DNA of 51,796 nucleotides from Halobacteroidaceae bacterium (GTDB lineage Bacteria; Bacillota; Halanaerobiia; B1SED10-174): assembly GCA_003554145.1 (NCBI GenBank), contig PWFS01000062.1, positions 1 to 51,796 of the forward strand, written 5' to 3'. Below are positions 44,327 through 50,855 of this stretch, in pieces; positions within the stretch are counted from its first letter, which is position 1; each line of letters starts with the position of its first letter. The position numbers and the translations under genes were made by a program. The notes under the pieces were generated by a model, which worked only from the letters and a program-made list of their open reading frames with translations, had not been told where the DNA came from and did no database searches.

Positions 44327-45160
44327 TTGGGGAAAATTAAGGTTATTACTGATGGTGCTTCAAGCTTGCCCCGTTTTCTGACGGAAAAACTGAACATTGG
44401 GGTGGTAAATATCCCTGTTGTCTGTGAGGGTCAGGAGATTCCTACCGATACCATGGATGAATTTTATAATGTTCTGGAAAAAGGGAAAATGCCCAAAACT
44501 TCGGCACCTGCTCCCGGCGATTTCCTGAAAAAATTCCAGGAAACACTAAAAGAATATGATACCATAATTTCTATACACATCAGTGGGAAAGTTAGTGCTA
44601 CCTACCAGTCTGCCTGCCTGGCCCGGGAAATGCTTCCTGAGGAGGATATCCATGTGATTGATTCCAACAATATTTCCATGGCTACCGGGTTTATGGTGTT
44701 AACTGCTGCCAGGAAGGTTATTGAAGGCTTATCTGTTGAGGAAATCAAGGAACAGGTAGAAACTCTGAAAGAAAAGGTAGGAGGAATGGTGGTTTTGCCC
44801 ACCCTGAAATATCTGGCCCGCAGTGGTAGGGTTTCTCAGATTCAGGCGCTGCTGGGAAATATTCTTTCTATTAAACCCATTTTGATAATTAATTCCGGTG
44901 AGGTTAAGGTAATAGATAAAACCAGATCGGTTGGTGGGTCTCTTAACCGTATGCTTGAACTGGCCAGGAAACGAGTGGGGGAATCCCGCCTGCAGGTTGC
45001 GGTTATCCATTCCAATGCCGTGGAAAAAGCCAATAATTTTGTCGACCGGGTTTGGGAAAACTTAAATTGCTCCGATGTTTTTATCTCGGAAATGGGTCCC
45101 GGCCTTGCTGTGCATGGCGGCCCCACTATGATTGGTCTGGTCTGGATGAAAGAAAATTAA
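44327..45160 (+). CDS. DegV family fatty-acid-binding protein (FakB-like)
   Basis: DegV/FakB proteins hold a fatty acid for phosphorylation by FakA. The 277 residues show KVITDGASSLP at the start, TSAPAPGDFLKKF, ISIHISGKVSATYQSA and the C-terminal GPGLAVHGGPTMIG, where the fatty-acid head group is bound. It begins with TTG 7 bases after GGGGAGGG. It is a single-gene unit between its promoter and a terminator; no fakA is in the window. Confidence 0.92.
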   Translation: MGKIKVITDGASSLPRFLTEKLNIGVVNIPVVCEGQEIPTDTMDEFYNVLEKGKMPKTSAPAPGDFLKKFQETLKEYDTIISIHISGKVSATYQSACLAREMLPEEDIHVIDSNNISMATGFMVLTAARKVIEGLSVEEIKEQVETLKEKVGGMVVLPTLKYLARSGRVSQIQALLGNILSIKPILIINSGEVKVIDKTRSVGGSLNRMLELARKRVGESRLQVAVIHSNAVEKANNFVDRVWENLNCSDVFISEMGPGLAVHGGPTMIGLVWMKEN

Positions 45161-45162
45161 AG

Positions 45163-45185
45163 AAAAGCCTTCCGAGGCTTTTTTT
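45163..45185 (+). terminator. Rho-independent terminator after degV
   Basis: AAAAGCCT pairs with AGGCTTTT over the stable tetraloop TCCG and continues into a T-run. Strong terminator. Confidence 0.9.
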
Positions 45186-45472
45186 ATTAGGAATTCTGGA
45201 AAAATAGCTGGGGTTTACTTGGAGAAGCTTGGAAAAAGATGTTACCAGAAATCGTTCTTAATAAGGCGTTTTTCCCCGTATATGGAGGAAAGGATTAGTA
45301 GAGATGATTTCTTGACTGATTATAAAACTTGCTTTTTGGAAGAAAAAATGATAAAAATATCCTAGTAAATCTCCCGGGGAAATGGGGTTTTTTCTAATCG
45401 ATTAAAGGAATAAACCCTGGGAAAAGAGAAATATTAGGGAGAAAGAAATTACATGCAAAGGGAGGAATGAAA
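45186..45472. other. Gene-free spacer before the catalase
   Basis: No ORF with a ribosome site is seen. The best promoter candidate is TTGCTT (45329-45334), 17 bases, TAAAAA (45352-45357) with an extended -10 TG, leaving a leader of about 105 bases. I looked for a PerR box (TTATAATNATTATAA) and found only the half site ATTATAA at 45319-45325. Confidence 0.4.
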
Positions 45473-46972
45473 ATGGGAAAAAAGAAAAAGTTGACCTCTA
45501 TTCTGGGGCAACCAGTTGGTAACGATCAGGCTTCTTTAACTACAGGAAAACCACCCTTTACTCTCCTTGGTGATACTCACCTTATAGAAAAACTGGCTCA
45601 CTTTAACCGGGAGAGAATTCCCGAAAGGGTGGTCCACGCTAAAGGGGCAGGGGCCTATGGGTATTTTGAGGTTACCCATGATGTTTCAAAGTATACCTGC
45701 GCTTCGTTCCTGTCAGAAGTAGGAAAGAAAACGGAAGTTTTTGCTCGCTTTTCTACGGTAGGTGGAGAGAAAGGTTCGGCCGATTCGGAAAGAGATCCCC
45801 GGGGGTTTGCTGTTAAGTTTTATACTGATGAAGGGAACTATGATATGGTGGGTAACAATACCCCGGTATTTTTTATCAGGGACGCCATCAAATTCCCTGA
45901 CTTTATCCACACTCAAAAGAGAGATCCAGTCAAAAATACCAAGGATCCCGATATGTTCTGGGATTTCCTTTCCCTGACCCCGGAATCAATTCATCAGGTT
46001 ACCATACTTTTTTCCGACAGGGGAACTCCCGCCGGATACCGGAACATAAATGGCTATGGTAGCCACACCTTTATGATGTATAAGAATCAGGAGGATTATT
46101 GCTGGGTAAAAATTCATTTTAAAACGGAACAGGGCATAAAAAACCTTACCATGGAAGAGGCTGGCGAACTGGCCGGGAAAGACCCGGATCATGCCACCCG
46201 AGATCTGTTTGATAGTATCGAGCAGGGAGATTATCCTTCCTGGAAAGTATATATTCAGGTTATGACTCCGGAACAGGCTCGGGAATACAAGTTTGATCCT
46301 TTTGACGTTACCAAAGTCTGGTTTCAGTCCGAATTTCCCCTGATCCCAGTAGGAAGAATGGTTTTAAACCGTAACCCGGTAAATTATTTTACTGACGTGG
46401 AACAGGCTGCTTTTTCCCCTGGGAATTTTGTTCCCGGTATCTGGGCTTCGCCGGATAAAATGCTGCAGGGCAGGATGTTTGCTTACCCTGACACTCATCG
46501 TCACCGCCTGGGAGTTAATCATCATCAGATTTCGGTTAATGCTCCCCGGGCTGCAAATCCCCTATCCTATCAACGGGATGGAACAATGAGTAATTTCCAG
46601 GTTGGAGCTCCTAATTATTATCCCAATACTATGGAAGAAGTGGAAGTTTCCCCGGAAAAGCTACCTCCTTCACTGGAAGTCGGAGATGGCGTTCAACGCA
46701 GCGAGTATGAATTGAAAGAAGTCGATTTTGTTCAGGCCGGGGAACTATATCGGCGGGTAATGAGTGAACAGGATCGCAAAAACCTGGTAAAAAACATTGC
46801 CGCTCACTTGCAGAATGCCCAGGAAAGGATACAATATCGGCAAACAGCCCTCTTTTTTAAGGCTGATGAAAATTATGGGGCCGAAGTAGGCAAAGCCCTG
46901 GGAATCGATATGGACCGGGTAAAAAAACTGGCGGCCCTGGATCAAGAAGAGAGAGTGGCTGCTACAGAATAA
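45473..46972 (+). CDS. Monofunctional heme catalase, small-subunit clade
   Basis: Breaks down hydrogen peroxide. The catalytic His55 is in [14 protein letters not shown], the Asn near 128 in [14 protein letters not shown], and the proximal heme Tyr in [14 protein letters not shown]. The 499-residue size fits the small-subunit catalases. I chose ATG 45473, about 7 bases after AAAGGGAGGA; ATG 45467 abuts that site. It stands alone between two terminators. In a presumed anaerobe it points to exposure to oxygen. Confidence 0.95.
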   Translation: MGKKKKLTSILGQPVGNDQASLTTGKPPFTLLGDTHLIEKLAHFNRERIPERVVHAKGAGAYGYFEVTHDVSKYTCASFLSEVGKKTEVFARFSTVGGEKGSADSERDPRGFAVKFYTDEGNYDMVGNNTPVFFIRDAIKFPDFIHTQKRDPVKNTKDPDMFWDFLSLTPESIHQVTILFSDRGTPAGYRNINGYGSHTFMMYKNQEDYCWVKIHFKTEQGIKNLTMEEAGELAGKDPDHATRDLFDSIEQGDYPSWKVYIQVMTPEQAREYKFDPFDVTKVWFQSEFPLIPVGRMVLNRNPVNYFTDVEQAAFSPGNFVPGIWASPDKMLQGRMFAYPDTHRHRLGVNHHQISVNAPRAANPLSYQRDGTMSNFQVGAPNYYPNTMEEVEVSPEKLPPSLEVGDGVQRSEYELKEVDFVQAGELYRRVMSEQDRKNLVKNIAAHLQNAQERIQYRQTALFFKADENYGAEVGKALGIDMDRVKKLAALDQEERVAATE

Positions 46973-46990
46973 AAAAATAGGGCAATGAGG

Positions 46991-47026
46991 TTGGGCTGCG
47001 GGTTTAACTGCAGCCCAATTTTTTTT
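46991..47026 (+). terminator. Rho-independent terminator after the catalase
   Basis: TTGGGCTGC pairs with GCAGCCCAA in a perfect 9-bp stem over a 10-base loop, then eight T. Strong terminator. Confidence 0.92.
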
Positions 47027-47504
47027 AAAAAGATATTAGTAAGCAAAAAAGATTACCCCCGGGGGTAATGTTCATCCCATTTAATTAATGCTATATTGTA
47101 ACTGATAAGAGCAAATGCGTTTGTTTCCCGCAAAAGTGTATTCTGGGGTTGTAATTTGCATTAGGTGAAGGAGGTTTAAATTGAGAGAGGAATATATTTA
47201 ATTAAGGGAATGGAGTTCAGTTAATGGCTTATACTTAAACCTGGCAATTTGAATAATACTTTAAATGAAAAGGAAAAAGTTGGTTCTGGATAAAGTGTTT
47301 TGATCTCTTTTTTTTCCAGAAAAAAGTATTTGTGTTAAAAAAAAGGTGAGGAATAAAAGTTTGAAAAAGGGAGGGAGCTTACTAAGGCCCGAGGTTTGAT
47401 CATTAAAGATTTTGATACTGTTTTTAAAACGGAAAAATAAACTGGGAAATCGGCGGATTTTTCTCTTTCTTATTTTTAATTTCCAACAAAAAAGGGGGCT
47501 AAAA
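47027..47504. other. AT-rich gene-free region with short translated-looking remnants
   Basis: No ORF of useful size. It holds the palindrome at 47052-47069 and an extended -10 after it. Two good ribosome sites lead only to tiny frames: GAAGGAGG before TTG 47180 (6 codons) and AAGGTGAGG before TTG 47361 (12 codons, to 47399). These may be remnants of a lost gene or leader peptides. The rest looks unstructured. Confidence 0.5.
47052..47069. promoter_or_regulatory. Perfect 18-base palindrome, candidate operator
   Basis: ATTACCCCCGGGGGTAAT is fully symmetric. A C-tract/G-tract flanked by TA/AT resembles operators of CsoR/CstR-type copper or persulfide repressors, but without their usual central spacer. 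It ends 20 bases before an extended -10 (TGCTATATT, 47089-47097), which would place it over or just upstream of a -35. No such repressor is encoded in the window. Confidence 0.5.
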
Positions 47505-48008
47505 ATGAAAAAAGAAATGGTTATAGTCGTTCTGATCCTGATCTTCTTGGTTTCCTTATCTTCAGCAGCGGAAGCCAGGTTTTATATTGGGGGTATGTAT
47601 GCCCGGCAACTGGAACATGATGCTCCGGGCACCAGCTGGCTGGGGATAACCCTTCGTTCTCTGGGAAATGGTCTTTTTGGCTCCGACCTTGATTTCCGCT
47701 TTCATTCTGGGGATTATATGGGAGAAGACTATTTTATCTTAAGAATCAATCCCTTTCTCCATTTAAATTTAAAACTGGGACAATTAAACTTATATGGAGG
47801 TATCAGTCCCTTTACAGTTCAGTACCTATCCTATGGCGAAGGGGAATGGGAGTTTGATTTTCACCTTTTTTATGCAAAAGCTGGCGCCCAATACGATTTT
47901 GGTCCACTGGGAGTTTTTGCCCATGGGCTCAATCGTCTGGAACTTGATGATATTGAGGGGTCTTTACGGCAAATGGGGCTGGAATTTGGTGCGGCCTTTG
48001 GATTTTAA
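47505..48008 (+). CDS. Small exported protein, probable outer-membrane beta-barrel
   Basis: I do not recognise a family. The 167-residue protein has a clear signal peptide (hydrophobic core VIVVLILIFLVSLSSAAEA, cleavage near residue 24). The mature part alternates polar and non-polar residues in short stretches separated by turns (YIGGMYARQ, LDFRFHSGDY, FDFHLFYAKAGAQYDFG), as beta-barrels do, and ends in AAFGF with a terminal Phe, typical of outer-membrane proteins. ATG 47505 follows AAAGGGGG; a longer frame from 47412 has no ribosome site. Confidence 0.65.
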   Translation: MKKEMVIVVLILIFLVSLSSAAEARFYIGGMYARQLEHDAPGTSWLGITLRSLGNGLFGSDLDFRFHSGDYMGEDYFILRINPFLHLNLKLGQLNLYGGISPFTVQYLSYGEGEWEFDFHLFYAKAGAQYDFGPLGVFAHGLNRLELDDIEGSLRQMGLEFGAAFGF

Positions 48009-48095
48009 GAATTAGCCGGGGAAATAGTTTACAAAGTAAGAATTCCCCCTGGTATTTATCTATTTGGGGCTATGGACACAACAGGAGGGGTGGAA

Positions 48096-48485
48096 TTGGC
48101 CAAAAAGGATTTTAAAATTCTGTATTGTGATGATTCTTTGCTGGTTCGTAAACAGCTAAAGGAAATTTTGAACCAGGAGGGCTACACAAACCTTATAGAA
48201 GCCGCAGATGGTGAAGAAGTCGTAAAGAAGTACCAAAGCGAAAACCCTGATCTTGTTTTCTGTGATATTGTTATGCCTCGTCTGGATGGGTTGGAAGCTT
48301 TAAACAGGATTAAAGCCCGGGATCAGTCTGCCCGGATAGTAATGATTTCAACATCGGGGACCAGAGCTAACCTGATCAGGGCCCTGGATGAGGGAGCGGT
48401 GGATTTTGTGCAAAAACCCTTAAATCCGGAAAGGGTAAAAAAAATTGTTGCTCGGGAAATCAAAGGAGGCAGGGGCCTTGTTTAG
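48096..48485 (+). CDS. Single-domain response regulator (CheY-like)
   Basis: A 129-residue receiver with the acidic pair Asp12/Asp13 (LYCDDS), phospho-acceptor Asp57 (LVFCDIVMPRLDG), the Ser/Thr of VMISTSG and Lys107 in FVQKPL, so it should be phosphorylated. There is no output domain. I chose TTG 48096, 5 bases after AGGAGGGG; ATG 48072 and GTG 48090 lie before or in that site. Its stop is overlapped by 8 bases with the next gene, a putative CheX-like phosphatase, making a functional pair likely. No histidine kinase is nearby. Confidence 0.9.
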   Translation: MAKKDFKILYCDDSLLVRKQLKEILNQEGYTNLIEAADGEEVVKKYQSENPDLVFCDIVMPRLDGLEALNRIKARDQSARIVMISTSGTRANLIRALDEGAVDFVQKPLNPERVKKIVAREIKGGRGLV

Positions 48486-49341
48486 TCAATACCTGGGGAG
48501 CTATCTTTTGCGCAGGGAATTAATTTCTGCGGAAGAGCTGGGCTCATTATTAAAAAAGGAAAAAGAGCACCGAATAAAGCTGGGAGTTCTGGCCATTGAC
48601 CGGGGCTATATGACTGTAGATCAGGTTGAGGAGATCCATGCCCAGCAGAAAAAAATTGATCGCAGATTCGGAGAACTGGCAATAGATAAGGGTTATCTTA
48701 CTTCTTCAGCCCTGGAAAAATTGTTAACTGAACAGAAGGAGGCCCATGTTTCCCTGAGTGAGATTCTGTTGGATGAAGGATATTTTTCCCTGGCAGAAAT
48801 AGAAAAAATTGTTCGGGAGTACAAAGAGGATGCGGGCATATCTGATAGAGATATCAGAAGTTTACAGGAAGGCGATGTAGCAATTGCTGTTGATAGGTTA
48901 GTGGAGTTTAATAAAGCAGATGAGTTTTTTCGAAATTATGTCATCCTGTTTTTACGGAATTTAATCCGATTTGTTGACCCTCGCTCCCGAATTTTGAGTT
49001 CCCAGGAAAAAATAGAGATCCCCAAGGGGCTTGTTATTGAACAGGCAATCCGGGGAGAAGTTGATATTAATACTGCTGTAATGATTGATAGCAGGGATGC
49101 GGGTGAAATAGCTTCTCGTTTTAGCCGCCGGGATATTTCTTCTCCCGATCCCCTGATTTCGGAAACACTTAAAGAGCTTTTGAACCTACATAACGGGTTG
49201 TTTGCGGTTAATCTATCCAACCAAGGTGTTGAAGTTAATCTTAACCCTCCCGAGATTGCCCAGCAGGCCCCCTATAAATTTAGTGAGGAAATTGAGTTTC
49301 GAACCTCGGTGGGGGATATTAAGTTATTCCTTGGAAGCTGA
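48478..49341 (+). CDS. Four MshEN-like repeats fused to a CheX-like phosphatase domain
   Basis: 287 residues from TTG 48478, which has AAAGGAGG 8 bases upstream. The N-terminal 116 residues are four repeats with an exact 29-residue period (LG/FG/LS at 6, 35, 64 and 93). Repeats 2 and 3 keep the MshEN pattern, with Gly43/Gly72 at position 10 and Gln57/Gln86 at position 24; the 24+5 spacing equals the cyclic-di-GMP-binding MshEN motif. From about 165 the chain looks like CheX, with the active-site form E233-x2-N236 and Pro258. It likely acts on the overlapping CheY; cyclic-di-GMP binding is inferred. Confidence 0.7.
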   Translation: MFSQYLGSYLLRRELISAEELGSLLKKEKEHRIKLGVLAIDRGYMTVDQVEEIHAQQKKIDRRFGELAIDKGYLTSSALEKLLTEQKEAHVSLSEILLDEGYFSLAEIEKIVREYKEDAGISDRDIRSLQEGDVAIAVDRLVEFNKADEFFRNYVILFLRNLIRFVDPRSRILSSQEKIEIPKGLVIEQAIRGEVDINTAVMIDSRDAGEIASRFSRRDISSPDPLISETLKELLNLHNGLFAVNLSNQGVEVNLNPPEIAQQAPYKFSEEIEFRTSVGDIKLFLGS

Positions 49342-49382
49342 TTGAAATTTGGCTGGTCAGATTAATAATGGGGAAATCAAAA

Positions 49383-49404
49383 AAGCGGGGTTAAAACCCC
49401 GCTT
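49383..49404. terminator. Bidirectional terminator between the CheX-like gene and tRNA-Thr
   Basis: AAGCGGGGTT and AACCCCGCTT are perfect inverted repeats around AA. On the plus strand ATTTTC follows; on the minus strand, downstream of the tRNA, TTTTTT follows. It is therefore strongest for the tRNA but serves both converging transcripts. Confidence 0.85.
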
Positions 49405-49411
49405 ATTTTCA

Positions 49412-49487
49412 TGGAGCTGGCGACCGGATTCGAACCGGTTACCTGGTGATTACAAGTCACCTGCTCTACCGTTTGAGCTACGCCAGC
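49412..49487 (-). tRNA. tRNA-Thr (anticodon UGU)
   Basis: Read on the minus strand from 49487, the 76 bases fold as a cloverleaf. GCTGGCG pairs with CGCCAGC in the acceptor stem, the anticodon loop is CTTGTAA with anticodon TGT (reads ACA), and the T-arm loop is TTCGAAT. The discriminator is T and CCA is encoded. All parts are intact. Confidence 0.95.
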
Positions 49488-49498
49488 CTGCCTGAACT

Positions 49499-49527
49499 AT
49501 TATAACTTAAAAGCCGCAAGTGGTCAA
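49499..49527 (-). promoter_or_regulatory. Promoter of tRNA-Thr
   Basis: On the minus strand TTGACC (49527-49522), 17-base spacer and a perfect TATAAT (49504-49499). Transcription would begin about 5 bases before the mature tRNA end. Confidence 0.85.
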
Positions 49528-49536
49528 GGTTAAACA

Positions 49537-49558
49537 CCTTCTGTTCGGAAATAGAAGG
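49537..49558 (-). terminator. Weak hairpin after the beta-propeller gene
   Basis: On the minus strand CCTTCT pairs with AGAAGG over 10 bases, directly after the stop codon, followed by TGTTTAA. The short stem and poor T-run make it a doubtful terminator. Confidence 0.3.
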
Positions 49559-49559
49559 A

Positions 49560-50810
49560 TCAAAAGGAAGGGAGAAAAAGGGTAACAATTTTCCCACCCC
49601 TATTGGTAACGTGTAGTAAATTGGGGTCATCATCGGAAGAAATGCTGGTAATTCTGCTCCGAACTGCAAGAGACCTTTTACCCAGAACCTCACCGCTATC
49701 TTTACAGAGAATAAAAACACTGCCATCATGGGTTCCAAAGTAGAGGTGATCTTCAAAGAAAGCAAAAGCAGAGGTCGGAGTATAAAGGGGTCTTTCCCAG
49801 GCTTTATCTCCCGTTTCTAAGTCAAAAGCGGTCATAACCCCCTGATTGTCACCCCAGACTAAAAGTTGGGAGGTCAGGAACAGATTGTTGAGGCCGGGAA
49901 CATCAAAACCATCCCAGAGCTCAGGACTTCCACTTTCCTTATCCCATAACAGTAGAGTATTTTCTTTTCCCACGGCTGCAAGCTTATTGCGGTTCTGAGC
50001 CACATCCATTATTTCCCCAATATCAAAGCCCTCAATCAGGGAAACTTCCCCGTCAGCAAGGTCAATAGCCAGCAGGTCTCCTTTTCGGGAGAGAACTACT
50101 GCTTCTCCCTCTCCCGAAAATAGGCTGCCACGAATCAGTTCCCTTTGGGGGTCGCTTTCCCAGAGTATATCACCTTCATAATCCAGGGCAATTAACTGGC
50201 TGCGGAAGGAAATTCCCAAAAGGCCTTGATCGGTAGCAAGCAGTTCGATCAGGCGCTCGGGAATAGAGGCTTCCCAGACAATGTTTCCTTCAGCCTGATC
50301 CAGGGCCAGAACGGGTCCATAGAATGAAGGAATAAACACCCTGTCCTCAGCAGTTACCGGCTGATAAAGAAAGGTTTCATTCTCTGCCTGAGTTTCCCAG
50401 ACTTTATCCTTACTTTTTTTATCAATTGCAAAAATACGCCCGTCGGTAGTTGGCAGATAAAGGTGTTCTTCGTGGGAAAAGCTCCCACCGGAGGTGGTAG
50501 CAATAACTTCAAAGTGGGGGCCTATTTCAATATCCTTATCCGAGAGATAGACAATAAGCTGGCGCTCACTCCCGGGATTAAACTGAAACAACCTGCTGTA
50601 GGTTTCATAACCTTCTTTTCCAACACTAACTTCTCTTAGACCCAGCTGGACTCCGGTAATCCGGTCGGGAGAGGTTCCTACCTCGCCACCGTCTATAAAA
50701 ATACGGGCTTCTTCTGGATAGGTGGTTACTTCCAGAACTCCCTGGGAAGCGGTAGCCGAATAATAAACATATCCGGCCGCACCCGCAATTACCAGGAGTA
50801 ATAACAACAA
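49560..50810 (-). CDS. Membrane-anchored PEGA-domain and PQQ-like beta-propeller protein
   Basis: A hydrophobic N-terminal segment (LLLLLVIAGAAGYVYY) anchors or exports the protein. A PEGA domain follows (about 26-95, with TYPEEARIFIDGGEVG), then a WD/PQQ-like propeller of repeated blocks such as IFAIDKKSKDKVWE, VLALDQAEGNIVWE and MTAFDLETGDKAWE. No enzyme activity is evident; BamB-like scaffolding or ligand sensing is possible. The listed TTG start (416 residues) has no good ribosome site. An ATT at 50837 behind AAGGGGTG would add 9 residues starting with S-R-T-N-I after the initiator. It is probably co-transcribed with the ABC permease, whose stop is 18 bases upstream of that ATT. Confidence 0.8.
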   Translation of the reverse strand: MLLLLLVIAGAAGYVYYSATASQGVLEVTTYPEEARIFIDGGEVGTSPDRITGVQLGLREVSVGKEGYETYSRLFQFNPGSERQLIVYLSDKDIEIGPHFEVIATTSGGSFSHEEHLYLPTTDGRIFAIDKKSKDKVWETQAENETFLYQPVTAEDRVFIPSFYGPVLALDQAEGNIVWEASIPERLIELLATDQGLLGISFRSQLIALDYEGDILWESDPQRELIRGSLFSGEGEAVVLSRKGDLLAIDLADGEVSLIEGFDIGEIMDVAQNRNKLAAVGKENTLLLWDKESGSPELWDGFDVPGLNNLFLTSQLLVWGDNQGVMTAFDLETGDKAWERPLYTPTSAFAFFEDHLYFGTHDGSVFILCKDSGEVLGKRSLAVRSRITSISSDDDPNLLHVTNRGGKIVTLFLPSF

Positions 50811-50855
50811 CGCCCAGTGAATATTTGTCCGGCTAATTTAAACCACACCCCTTAA

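Noticed and set aside
45312-45326. TTGACTGATTATAAA as promoter or PerR operator for the catalase
   Set aside because: TTGACT has no -10 at a usable distance, and only half of a PerR box is present.
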